The notes under the pieces: model-generated | Databases searched by the model: none | The model's input: only the letters and a program-made list of their open reading frames with translations | Told to the model about the DNA's origin: nothing | Shown: positions 34,069-44,299 of the stretch, piece by piece | Numbering within the stretch: the first letter of the stretch is position 1 | Layout: each line of letters starts with the position of its first letter | Made by a program: the position numbers and the translations under genes | Source: Marvinbryantia formatexigens DSM 14469 | GTDB taxonomy: Bacteria; Bacillota; Clostridia; Lachnospirales; Lachnospiraceae | Assembly (NCBI RefSeq): GCF_025148285.1 | Contig: NZ_CP102268.1 | Coordinates: 1,848,001 to 1,912,000 of the forward strand | Reading direction: 5' to 3' | DNA length: 64,000 nucleotides

Positions 34069-34727
34069 TCCATGTCTCCCAATGCCTGCATAAGATATTT
34101 CTCAACAGAAACCGCCTTTCCCATTCCAGGCATACATATATCTTTTAAAGAACATGCGCTGCAGCGTTTATTATATTTCACCTGCGGAGTATATTTTCTG
34201 TCATAATATTGATGCATCTCTGTCGTTATAACTGCCACCTGTTTCCTTAGTTCTGCCGTTATCTTAACCGGTTCACGCCTCCTCGTTTCTCCGTAAAAAA
34301 GCGCACCTTCTGGAATATCAGCAGAAAACATTTCCTCCAGGCACATAGCCTGTGCTGTCAGTTGCAAAACATCTTCTTCCGACTGCTTTGGTTTTCCTTT
34401 TTTATATTCTATCGGATAAATCTCATAAAAGCCTCTGTGTCCATGTAGCTTCACGCCATCACTGCTTTTATGGAATTCTACCACATCACATTCCCCGCTG
34501 ATTCCAAGCGTCCGCGAAGCAACCGGAAGCGCCCTAGTAATCAATATATCCCTTCTCTTTTCTGCCAGATACGGGTCATGCACCTTCTTATGCATCAGTT
34601 CTCCTGCAACAGTATGTACATTTTCCGCCCATTGCTGTTCAATATGAATCAATGCCCACTGACGTCTGCAAAACTGAAAATGCTGGATTCCGGAAAGCAT
34701 CAGATATTCGTCTTCCTTATATTCCAT
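34065..34727 (-). CDS. cas4: CRISPR-associated exonuclease Cas4
   Basis: 220-residue RecB-like Fe-S nuclease. The N-terminal cysteine is in FQFCRRQWALIHIEQQW; the nuclease core is ISGECDVVEF and YPIEYKKGKPKQSEED; the C-terminal cluster cysteines are in RCSACSLKDIC. It trims prespacers and defines the PAM during adaptation. It overlaps cas1 by 4 bp and cas7 by 1 base (TAATG). Confidence 0.96.
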   Translation of the reverse strand: MEYKEDEYLMLSGIQHFQFCRRQWALIHIEQQWAENVHTVAGELMHKKVHDPYLAEKRRDILITRALPVASRTLGISGECDVVEFHKSSDGVKLHGHRGFYEIYPIEYKKGKPKQSEEDVLQLTAQAMCLEEMFSADIPEGALFYGETRRREPVKITAELRKQVAVITTEMHQYYDRKYTPQVKYNKRCSACSLKDICMPGMGKAVSVEKYLMQALGDME

Positions 34728-35617
34728 TATATTTTCCTTTGCATTTCAACGGTATCCGGTATCATTTCTTCATGGATATCCACCACATAATCCTGGTATT
34801 TTCTCGGATATACCACCTCATCTTTTCTTCTTACTTCAATCGCATCAAACAACCGGTATGCAGGGCAATCCCCTAATTCTTTGCTGTGCTTAAATACAAT
34901 CAGCTCCCGGACAGCCATCTTTCCTCTTGCTGCCGAATGATCATGTTCAAACATATTAATAATCGCTTCCCACAACAGCTCCAGGTCATCTTCCGAAAAA
35001 CCAGTGACTTTTCTCGCCAGATTTGCCGAAATATAGCCTTCCGCCCGGTACAGTGCATACGGAACAATATTTTTCCGCCCCATCTCCGTGCTCTTATTTT
35101 CCGCATCTTTTTCCGTGGTAATCGCAACTCTGGTGATTGTCACCTCCTGGCTGATAATCGGGTCAATACTTCTGGCAAAGCCCAATTGCACCGGTCCTCT
35201 CACCTGCCCGCAGTTTAAGGAAGCTTTCACAAAAGTAGTCATAACCGCTCCAAAGGTCCGGATATCATAAAAATTCCGGCACATAAAATCTCTGATTTTT
35301 ATATCTGCTTCCGGGTCCTTCTTTTTCAGCTCCTTCACCGTCTTGTCGTCGACGCCAAGATATTCATATGCCTTATTATCACTCCTGTTAAGCGGAACAT
35401 CTTCTCTGATATAAATGCCATATCCCGCCTCATCTTCTTTTACCGTTTCCACATAATTTCTGATTTTACGCTTCAGACATACGTCTGTAACCAGTCCAAA
35501 ACCAGTCTCCGGATCAATTCTTGGCATGTTACCCGCGTCTGGATCTCCATTCGGATTTCCATTTTCCACATCAAATAAAACTACAAACTCATATCTATTT
35601 TTAATTACTTCACTCAT
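34727..35617 (-). CDS. cas7: Type I-C Cascade backbone protein Cas7 (Csd2)
   Basis: 296-residue crRNA-binding backbone subunit. It starts MSEVIKNRYEFVVLFDVENGNPNGDPDAG, the Cas7/Csd2 signature. RNA-recognition fold with the thumb region around ADIKIRDFMCRNFYDIRTFGAVM. GGAGGAAG precedes the start, immediately after the cas8c stop. Several copies coat the crRNA spacer. Confidence 0.97.
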   Translation of the reverse strand: MSEVIKNRYEFVVLFDVENGNPNGDPDAGNMPRIDPETGFGLVTDVCLKRKIRNYVETVKEDEAGYGIYIREDVPLNRSDNKAYEYLGVDDKTVKELKKKDPEADIKIRDFMCRNFYDIRTFGAVMTTFVKASLNCGQVRGPVQLGFARSIDPIISQEVTITRVAITTEKDAENKSTEMGRKNIVPYALYRAEGYISANLARKVTGFSEDDLELLWEAIINMFEHDHSAARGKMAVRELIVFKHSKELGDCPAYRLFDAIEVRRKDEVVYPRKYQDYVVDIHEEMIPDTVEMQRKI

Positions 35618-38010
<2,393 letters not shown>

Positions 38011-38026
38011 TCACCTTCTCCCTGTT

Positions 38027-38152
38027 TTATAATACAACGCCCTCTTTATAACATGCCGCTATATAATCCCGTGGCTGAAAATCCTGCTTAATCCCCTTCT
38101 TTCGTATTTCCGGATATTCTACGATCTGTCTGCTTCCATGATATAATATCAT
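38027..38152 (-). CDS. 41-residue DUF3990-like small protein at the head of the cas operon
   Basis: A short ORF starting MILYHGSRQIVEYPEIRKKG and ending in TAA at 38027-38029. AAGGAG precedes the ATG at ideal spacing, and the promoter at 38198-38225 places it 38 nt from the transcript start, ahead of cas5. The first 25 residues closely resemble the beginning of DUF3990 proteins (MILYHGSnxiVexPeIrxxkxxkDF), a family related to ADP-ribosyltransferase folds and usually 150-170 residues long. The rest does not match. It is either a truncated relic, kept because it tunes translation of cas5, or a deliberate micro-toxin. The coding call is supported by ribosome site and position. Confidence 0.6.
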   Translation of the reverse strand: MILYHGSRQIVEYPEIRKKGIKQDFQPRDYIAACYKEGVVL

Positions 38153-38173
38153 AATTTCTCCTTCAATTTATTT

Positions 38174-38191
38174 TTCATTTATGGTTATTAT
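38174..38191 (+). promoter_or_regulatory. Putative Cascade target (TTC PAM plus 15-nt protospacer seed) at the cas start site
   Basis: TTC (38174-38176) followed by ATTTATGGTTATTAT (38177-38191). This matches the pseudo-spacer at 38316-38330 (ATTTACGGTTATTAT) at 14 of 15 positions, the mismatch being position 6. It overlaps the expected start of the cas5 operon transcript (about 38191). Confidence 0.75.
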
Positions 38192-38197
38192 AGATAC

Positions 38198-38225
38198 ATC
38201 ATAGCATCTATCATAAAAATGTCAA
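38198..38225 (-). promoter_or_regulatory. Promoter of the cas5-8c-7-4-1-2 operon
   Basis: On the minus strand, TTGACA (38225-38220) and TATGAT (38203-38198) are 16 bp apart, with a transcript start expected near 38191. A bound Cascade would cover the -10 box and start site. Confidence 0.75.
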
Positions 38226-38233
38226 TTAGAACT

Positions 38234-38262
38234 TTTACTTTTTTCAAACTTTATGGTATAGT
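38234..38262 (+). promoter_or_regulatory. Promoter of the crRNA-like RNA
   Basis: TTTACT (38234-38239), 17 bp, TATAGT (38257-38262) on the plus strand, divergent from the cas5 promoter and immediately next to it. Confidence 0.55.
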
Positions 38263-38268
38263 GAAAAC

Positions 38269-38375
38269 GTCTTTTGGCTATTTTTTTCACAAAATAGTCA
38301 CTTGCGGATTGAAATATTTACGGTTATTATGTTATGTCAATGCGAGAGGGGATGCACAACCATGCATCCCCTCTC
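38269..38375 (+). ncRNA. Putative crRNA-like guide RNA for Cascade (CreR/CreA type)
   Basis: Predicted 107-nt plus-strand RNA. A 9-bp hairpin GGCTATTTT/AAAATAGTC (38276-38299) stands in for the repeat stem. Then ACTTGCGGATTGAAAT ends at 38315; its last 10 nt equal the end of the type I-C repeat, and the eleventh (C for T) is the same variant found in array repeats 2 and 3. A pseudo-spacer follows from 38316 (ATTTACGGTTATTATG…). The RNA would end in a strong hairpin GAGAGGGGATGC…GCATCCCCTCTC (38344-38375), which may protect its 3' end. The seed matches the neighbouring cas promoter with a TTC PAM. Partial pairing fits binding without cleavage. Such guides are known for other type I and type V systems; the example here is inferred from sequence alone. 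Confidence 0.72.
38344..38375. terminator. Hairpin after cas3 and at the end of the guide RNA
   Basis: Perfect 12-bp stem with an 8-nt loop, between the cas3 stop (38381) and the guide-RNA pseudo-spacer. No strong T-run follows in either direction, so it may act as an RNA end-stabiliser as much as a terminator. Confidence 0.6.
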
Positions 38376-38380
38376 CTGCT

Positions 38381-40528
38381 TTACCATATTACAGCCTGTC
38401 CATATTCCACACCCAGAGTCAGCCCCATATCCTCCGTATAGGCTTCATTATCTCTCAGTACAAAATAGTCCTGCTTCATATCTTCTGATATTTCTTCCAG
38501 CATCCCTGCCGCATACATTTTCTGAAAATCATTTTCATGCAGGTTCACGCAATATTGCCCCATCTTTCTCACCAAGCCTTTCGTAAACCCTTTCTGTCTT
38601 AATTCTTCGTAAATCTCCGCAGCTTCTCCTTCTCTGGTTATCAGAATCGTTTTTGTATTTTCTTCAATAATGGTAAATTCTTTACTCACTGTAGCAAATT
38701 GAAAATTACTCTTTTTGAATTTATCCATAATTCTCTTTTTGTCGAGATTGTCTCCTTTAAAATGATACAGCATTTTAAAGTATCGGTTAATTGTATCCAG
38801 ACTGTCCGGATTCCTTTTATCATAAAGAAGACTTTCTGTTATTTCCGTCTGCTGTCTCTGTCCCGGTACATCCTCACGCCCTTCCAGACTGAAAATATAT
38901 GTGAAGCATGTATCCGCATTCCGTTTTCCTTCCCGGTTGCATCTTCCTGCTGCCTGGATAATGGAATCCACTCCCGTCATCTGCCGGTAAACAGTCTGAA
39001 AATCCAGGTCCACTCCGGCTTCAACAAGACTAGTAGATACCACAATGCATCTTTCCTGTTTCTTTAAACGCTCCCTTATTTTATCAAGTATAGCTTTTCT
39101 GTGGACAGGATACATCGTTGTGGAAAGGTGATACACGCCTTTCCCTTTTACCTGCTGGTAAATCTTCTGCGCACGCTTTCTGGTATTTAAAATACACAGT
39201 GCCTGGTGCTCCGTCTCAAGCCTATGCACCAGCTCATCTTCCGAAATCCGCTCCAGATTATGGATGGATACGCGTTTGAAAAAACGGAACTGTTCTTCCA
39301 TCCGCGGGCATAATTCTATCGATGCGATATCGATATCCTCTGATAATATATTTTTCAGTGCCGGCTGCGTTGCCGTACACAACACAATACTGCTGCGATA
39401 ATAACGCAGTAATTGCTCCATCGCCGCTATACAGGGTTTCAGATAATCGTTCGGAAGCATTTGTGCCTCATCAAAAATAATCACACTGTTCGCCATATTA
39501 TGCAGCTTTCTGCATCTGGATGACTTATTTGAAAAGAGTGATTCAAAAAACTGCACATTGGTTGTAACAATAACCGGTTTATCCCAATTCTCAGCCGCAA
39601 GCTGCATAGGTCTTAATTCTTCATCCAATTCATAATCTATATTGCAATGATTTTCCAGTACATTTTCCCTTCCCAGGATTTCAGCAAATACCTTTGCATT
39701 CTGCTCGATAATACTTGTATATGGAATCACATAAATGACCCGTTCCATATGATGTTTTTCTGCGTGCTTCAGAGCAAATGCAAGTGACGCAATCGTTTTT
39801 CCTCCCCCGGTAGGAACCGTTAATCTGAAAAGCCCCTTATCTGCTTCCCCCATTTCCATACAATGCTTCAGAATTTCTGTTCTTCTTCCATTGACAGTGC
39901 TTAAATCTTCCTGTTTAAGCCAGTCTGAAATATGCTTCTCAAGCCTGTCACACAATACTGCAATCGTCTCTCCCTGCTCTCTGACATGCTCTTTACGATT
40001 CATAAAGGATTCGGTATCAAGATAATCTGCATCGACAAGACACGAATACAGCATCCGGATAAACATACTGAAGAAAAAATCTATATTCTCTGATTTAACC
40101 GGCTGAAACGGAGGATTTCCCAGCATTGGTATCTTAATTTCTTCTGCATACGCTTCAAAATCTTCCAGCTTTTTCCTCATTCTGCCTGTCATTGTCCCGT
40201 CCGTACTGATATCCCCGGAACCTCCGGTATCCGGCAGACCGGCATGATGTCCGGCTATGCAGTAGCTTAAAAACTGGTACATTCCCTTCTTCTCCCAGCA
40301 GACTTTTGCTCCCGCTGTTGCATGGTCTACTCTTTGTTCACTTCCACGGATTCTTTGCTGAAACTTCCGCGAATACTTCCCAATATCATGCAGAAGCCCG
40401 CAGCAGTATCCGGCGTCATAAGCGCCAAAGCTTTCCGCAAATTTCCCGCAAAGGACTGCCGTATTTTCCAGATGTTCTTTTACCGTCTGCTCATCGCCAT
40501 ATTTATTAATGTGAGCCAGATATCTCAT
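38381..40528 (-). CDS. cas3: CRISPR-associated helicase-nuclease Cas3
   Basis: 715-residue Cas3. The N-terminal HD nuclease has LLHDIGK (H47, D48) and HHAG (93-96). The SF2 helicase has Walker A PTGGGKT (239-245), DEAQ (353-356), CTATQPAL, and motif VI QAAGRCNREG. It is recruited by target-bound Cascade and degrades DNA. It is translated together with the upstream 344-residue protein (4-bp overlap), and separated from cas5 by 373 bp holding the guide RNA and the cas5 promoter, so nuclease and Cascade are independently expressed. Confidence 0.96.
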   Translation of the reverse strand: MRYLAHINKYGDEQTVKEHLENTAVLCGKFAESFGAYDAGYCCGLLHDIGKYSRKFQQRIRGSEQRVDHATAGAKVCWEKKGMYQFLSYCIAGHHAGLPDTGGSGDISTDGTMTGRMRKKLEDFEAYAEEIKIPMLGNPPFQPVKSENIDFFFSMFIRMLYSCLVDADYLDTESFMNRKEHVREQGETIAVLCDRLEKHISDWLKQEDLSTVNGRRTEILKHCMEMGEADKGLFRLTVPTGGGKTIASLAFALKHAEKHHMERVIYVIPYTSIIEQNAKVFAEILGRENVLENHCNIDYELDEELRPMQLAAENWDKPVIVTTNVQFFESLFSNKSSRCRKLHNMANSVIIFDEAQMLPNDYLKPCIAAMEQLLRYYRSSIVLCTATQPALKNILSEDIDIASIELCPRMEEQFRFFKRVSIHNLERISEDELVHRLETEHQALCILNTRKRAQKIYQQVKGKGVYHLSTTMYPVHRKAILDKIRERLKKQERCIVVSTSLVEAGVDLDFQTVYRQMTGVDSIIQAAGRCNREGKRNADTCFTYIFSLEGREDVPGQRQQTEITESLLYDKRNPDSLDTINRYFKMLYHFKGDNLDKKRIMDKFKKSNFQFATVSKEFTIIEENTKTILITREGEAAEIYEELRQKGFTKGLVRKMGQYCVNLHENDFQKMYAAGMLEEISEDMKQDYFVLRDNEAYTEDMGLTLGVEYGQAVIW

Positions 40529-41559
40529 ATGTTTTCACCCGGACCTTTCTCATCTGCCGCAGCATTTTCCTCTGTTTTCACGGTCATTTTGTTTTTCCTT
40601 TTCTCATAGGATCTTATCAGACCCTCCCGCGGTCTGATTTTTTTACTGATTCCATATTCATATACCTTTATCCACAGCTCTTCTTCCTCCATCCAGTCCA
40701 TTAGCTGCAGCGCACAGTACATTGTAATCTCCCTGCTTGAATTCTGCGCATGCTTAAAGTAAAATTTTATTCCTTCCTCCGGCTCTGCCAGCTCAACAGA
40801 AACCATCAGAATTACTGCGCAAAGCTCGTTTATTTCCTCCTCCAGCTCATACCACCGGTTATTATTTTTACTCGTGTCCTTCCATTTTTTCTCCCGGTCG
40901 TCTGTCAGCTTTTTTGCTTCTTCTATCGCTATCTGCTTTACATCGCTCGTCTTTAATTCTGAAAGCAGAACCATTTCCTGCATCGTATGCAGAGCTTCCC
41001 GGCTGAGACCTCCCGAAACGGCAAGTGAAATCAGACTGGAAATGTTTTCTCTGGTATATCCCGCCGCAAACGTCTTTTTTACCAGAAGTGCAAATAAATC
41101 CGGCTGGCTCCATCCAATAGAGCGGAAGGCATCATCCGTCGAAAACAGGTAATAATTGCATGCTTCGCAAATCAGCTTGTACAGCTCCGTGAGAAGCTTC
41201 ACCGCTCTGTCGTAATTTTCACTTTCCACCAGAATCTTTTCCAGCTCTTTTATAAAATTTTTTACCATAAAGCGCCATTTCGGGCGCTGGCTTTTCGGAA
41301 TCACGCGGTTCGGCGCAAAATAATTCTGTGCGTAGGCATTCTCAATGAAATCTTCAATCTCTTGTTCCAGTTTTTCAAAACTGACTGCACTTCCTTTTTT
41401 CTTTTTTTCCGCTTCTCTTCCTTCCAGGATGTCAATAATAACTGGATCTATTTCTTCCTTCTGGCTTTTCGTCAGCTGTTTGTAGCTTTCAGCAAATGCC
41501 TTTTCTACATAGCTTCTGTCTGCTTTTCCCAACAGGCTGCGCAATTCCTGTATTTTCAT
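40525..41559 (-). CDS. Unknown protein cotranscribed with cas3
   Basis: I do not recognise this 344-residue, mostly helical, charged protein. The start MKIQELRSLLGKADRSYVEKAF at 41559 follows GAGGAG. There is no signal peptide, membrane segment or P-loop. The N-terminus (LRSLLGKADRSYVEKAFAESYKQLTKSQKEEIDPVI) looks like a small helical domain; the middle has long helices (VSFEKLEQEIEDFIENAYAQNYFAPNRVIPKSQRPKWRFMVKNFIKEL), and the tail is acidic and low in complexity. It overlaps cas3 by 4 bp and must be coexpressed with it. It is not one of the standard type I-C genes; a Cas3 partner or regulator is a reasonable guess. Confidence 0.75.
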   Translation of the reverse strand: MKIQELRSLLGKADRSYVEKAFAESYKQLTKSQKEEIDPVIIDILEGREAEKKKKGSAVSFEKLEQEIEDFIENAYAQNYFAPNRVIPKSQRPKWRFMVKNFIKELEKILVESENYDRAVKLLTELYKLICEACNYYLFSTDDAFRSIGWSQPDLFALLVKKTFAAGYTRENISSLISLAVSGGLSREALHTMQEMVLLSELKTSDVKQIAIEEAKKLTDDREKKWKDTSKNNNRWYELEEEINELCAVILMVSVELAEPEEGIKFYFKHAQNSSREITMYCALQLMDWMEEEELWIKVYEYGISKKIRPREGLIRSYEKRKNKMTVKTEENAAADEKGPGENI

Positions 41560-41659
41560 TATCTGACTCCTCTCTCCTCCAACGCATCTTATTGTTCCTG
41601 TTCCCGGCATCTATCCCCGCAATTTTTCGCTATCTATACAGTCCTTATTGTAATAACAT

Positions 41660-41725
41660 GATACAAATAATTAAACAACTAATTCTTCAACTTGAGCAAT
41701 CCATATTTCAACTCGAAAAATTGAT
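41660..41725. repeat. TTGAA iterons upstream of the cas3 operon
   Basis: On the minus strand AGTTGAAATATGGA (41713-41700) and CTCAAGTTGAAG recur at roughly 20-bp steps before the start of the 344-residue gene. The 14-bp word AGTTGAAATATGGA also occurs upstream of the AlbA_2 gene (44209-44196). Probable regulator binding sites. Confidence 0.55.
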
Positions 41726-41728
41726 TTA

Positions 41729-41767
41729 CTAAATATGCCGTCCTTTTCTTTGCTTCGTAAGCACATC
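41729..41767 (-). pseudogene. 3' remnant of a second AlbA_2-type gene
   Basis: The minus strand encodes DVLTKQRKGRHI then a stop, matching the end (GLLTKQRKGRHIYYILTA) of the protein encoded at 42402-44141. It is the downstream edge of a decayed tandem duplication. Confidence 0.65.
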
Positions 41768-41865
41768 TTTCAACTGCTATTTTTATTATATTCTTTCAAA
41801 ATCTATTTGTACACGATAATATTGTAATTTATTTCGTTTGCAATAATACTAAAAAACGGAGAATT

Positions 41866-42321
41866 TCACACTCTCCGCTTCTTATCCATCATCTTACAAA
41901 ACACCACCGCCACCGCTGTGCTCACCGCCGTAGCCAGAATTCCCGGTCCGACGATTGCCGTGGGGTTCACACTGCCATACTGTGCCCGATAGGCTATAAT
42001 ATTCACTGGAATAAGCTGCAGCGACGAGATATTCAGTATCAGAAACGTACACATCTCATTGCTGGCAACTCCTGGCGGCATCCCGCCTCTTTCCCACCTG
42101 CAGCGACCATTCTTTTTATGTGCTGCACTGCCTTGTGCCACTCCGCTTTGTACCACACTGCTTTGTGCCATATCAGCCGACTTTTTCTCCCATCCGTTAT
42201 GTATTATATCTGCCTCTGTCTTTCCGGCAGCGTCCCTCCTTCTCTCCTCCTCCAGTTTCTCCAGCTCCTCCATCGCTTTCAGTCCCGCCGGTGTCGCTGC
42301 CCAGCCAAGCCCCAGCACATT
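41866..42321 (-). pseudogene. Duplicated 3' part of spmA
   Basis: Almost identical to 44300-44757: the segment ANVLGLGWAATPAGLKAMEELEKLEEERRRDAAGK… to the stop, and about 90 bp beyond it. The 5' part (residues 1-97 of SpmA) is missing; similarity breaks at 42321 after GCACATT. A short ORF extends it upstream (MFFSPNLTP…) but that start is accidental. Confidence 0.85.
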
Positions 42322-42364
42322 AGCTGGTGTCAAGTTAGGACTAAAAAACAATTAAACAATCAAC

Positions 42365-42402
42365 ACTTCAACTTGAACAATAAATACTTCAACTTGAACA
42401 AT
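42365..42402. repeat. Two 17-bp iterons, 21-bp period
   Basis: ACTTCAACTTGAACAAT at 42365-42381 and again at 42386-42402, spaced by two helical turns, overlapping the AlbA_2 stop codon. They resemble the TTGAA iterons at 41660-41725 and 44165-44209. Confidence 0.65.
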
Positions 42403-44141
42403 CATGCTGTCAGTATATAATAAATATGCCGTCCTTTTCTTTGCTTTGTAAGCAAGCCTCTTTTTATCATTCTGTTTAATGCAACAGATGCCCCCTGTAA
42501 TGACGAAATTGCAGTTATATCAACCACCTGTTGTGAAGTAATCATACCATTTGCTTTAACATAATTATAAATTTTCTGATCTGTTTCATTCAAAATCATC
42601 TCTGGTACAGTCATATCTCGTATTGTCATTTGCTCCGGCTGTATTACATATTCATTGTTAATACGATAGGTTGTCCACCGCCCCTTCCTCTCTGGAATCA
42701 ACATTCCATACTCAACTAAATGATATAAGTGTTTTCCTACTTCAGTCGAATGTTCTCCAAGCACTGTCTGCAAACGGCTATTTGATACTTTTCCCTCAAG
42801 ATATGCCGTTGCCAGAATAATTTGTTCCTTTGATATCAAATGCTGATAATTAATCCCAAATTTTTCAACTAAATATTCTGTACATTCTTTCGGCATTAAC
42901 GATACCGTCCACAGTTTTAATTCCACACAATGCAATTCCTGATCATCGTATAGGTCTGGCTGTCTCCATTTCTCTTCACCCCATGCTTTCAGAATTGCTG
43001 GAAAACCTGAACCAATATTATCACCCAATCCGATCATCCGAAACATATTTTGAATTTTAGGATTTCTTGCAACAGAATGTCCTCCCTCATATATTGCCTG
43101 CACCGGTAATTTCAGATTTCCAGGATTTGAAAAGAAAAATCCATTTTCCTGCTTTACTACCTTTAAAATTCCGGTACTAAAATAGTCCGAATGAATAACC
43201 ATATTAATCATAGCTTCCCGTATCGCTTTATGGATTGCCGTATCATCCTGACGTACCATCCCTTCCAGACGAAAAGGTCTTTTCACATCACTGACAAGTT
43301 TTGGCAATACTCTTTTCACAAAATTATAAAGATTATTTTCCCAGCTTCCATCATAAGTCAAACGATCACTCCAACGGCTTTCTCCTATCAAATTTGTCTG
43401 GTCAATATAATCCATACGAATATTATCGAAACGCTCTCTGACAGACAACCCTTTTCCAAACATTAATAAACCGGCTACTGTAAGTCCTTCCTGTTTTGTT
43501 ATCCGATTAACCGCATACCCACCTAAATTTCTCAAAAATTCTTTATCATCTATTCCATTCCATACATGTTCTGGATTATGCAATTCGTACTCGATTCTGT
43601 ATGCTTTAAGAGTATTTGGATCAATATCGTCCATTGTAAAGCCTTCCAAAAGAGAACCATCAATTCCAAAATCAGAAGCATCCCTAAGCATTGCTTTTAC
43701 TTCTTCTTCCGTACAGTGATAATCTCCTTCATGATTTCTCTTATAGCTTCCTTTCAGAGGATTTTCATTTATATATACAGGACGATATCGATAATCTGCT
43801 TGCGGAACATCTATCCATATAATATTACATCCATTTATTTGGCAGATTCCAACATTATCGTCTAATAAAAGATTTGTACTAACCTTTTTACTGTTTATTG
43901 TATCCCAAAAACTCTTTATCATCTTTCCCGGATTACGCAAATTACAAAAAGTAAATCTTTTTTCTAATTCTGTTTCTTTTAAATGTTCTTCTATCCCAAG
44001 CAAAATCACCCCGCCACTGGAATTTGCAAATGACGAATACGTTTCCCAAATTGCGTTTGGAATACCACCTTCTGCTTTTTTACACTCAAGAGTAAGCCGC
44101 TCCCCATATTTTAATAAATCTAATATTTCGTTGCTCGTCAT
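42402..44141 (-). CDS. AlbA_2 (Schlafen-like) domain ATP-binding/regulatory protein
   Basis: 579-residue protein of the COG2865 type. The start MTSNEILDLLKYGERLTLECKKAEGG at 44141 follows AAGGAG. The N-terminal AlbA_2 domain (residues 1-150; ECKKAEGGIPNAIWETYSSFANSSGGVILLGIEE) is shared with Schlafen-like putative DNA-binding regulators. The central HATPase_c_4-type part is HKAIREAMINMVIHSDYFSTGILKV and IQNMFRMIGLGDNIGSGFPAI. C-terminal winged helices follow (VSNSRLQTVLGEHSTEVGKHLYHLV; GMITSQQVVDITAISSLQGASVALNRMIKRGLL). It lies inside a duplicated spmA region and is flanked by TTGAA iterons that it may bind. Confidence 0.88.
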   Translation of the reverse strand: MTSNEILDLLKYGERLTLECKKAEGGIPNAIWETYSSFANSSGGVILLGIEEHLKETELEKRFTFCNLRNPGKMIKSFWDTINSKKVSTNLLLDDNVGICQINGCNIIWIDVPQADYRYRPVYINENPLKGSYKRNHEGDYHCTEEEVKAMLRDASDFGIDGSLLEGFTMDDIDPNTLKAYRIEYELHNPEHVWNGIDDKEFLRNLGGYAVNRITKQEGLTVAGLLMFGKGLSVRERFDNIRMDYIDQTNLIGESRWSDRLTYDGSWENNLYNFVKRVLPKLVSDVKRPFRLEGMVRQDDTAIHKAIREAMINMVIHSDYFSTGILKVVKQENGFFFSNPGNLKLPVQAIYEGGHSVARNPKIQNMFRMIGLGDNIGSGFPAILKAWGEEKWRQPDLYDDQELHCVELKLWTVSLMPKECTEYLVEKFGINYQHLISKEQIILATAYLEGKVSNSRLQTVLGEHSTEVGKHLYHLVEYGMLIPERKGRWTTYRINNEYVIQPEQMTIRDMTVPEMILNETDQKIYNYVKANGMITSQQVVDITAISSLQGASVALNRMIKRGLLTKQRKGRHIYYILTA

Positions 44142-44164
44142 CCTATACTCCTTCATTTATACAA

Positions 44165-44209
44165 CTTATATTTCAACAATACTTCAATTTATCTTTCCAT
44201 ATTTCAACT
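44165..44209. repeat. TTGAA iterons upstream of the AlbA_2 gene
   Basis: On the minus strand AGTTGAAATATGGA (44209-44196), then ATTGAAGTATTGTTGAAATATAAG, about 25-60 bp before the start codon. Likely self-regulation sites. Confidence 0.55.
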
Positions 44210-44299
44210 ATTATTTCTATTATAATCTTTCAGAATTTATTTGTACACGATAATATTGTAATTTATTTCGTTTGCAGTAATACTAAAAAACGGAGAATT

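Noticed and set aside
38219-38586. Short plus-strand ORFs over the cas3-cas5 gap and the cas3 end
   Set aside because: No ribosome site and unconvincing composition. The interval is better explained by promoters, the guide RNA and a hairpin.
42322-42351. ATG that would make the spmA fragment a 161-residue protein
   Set aside because: The first 10 residues (MFFSPNLTPA) come from the junction after the break in similarity, with no ribosome site. Treated as a pseudogene.
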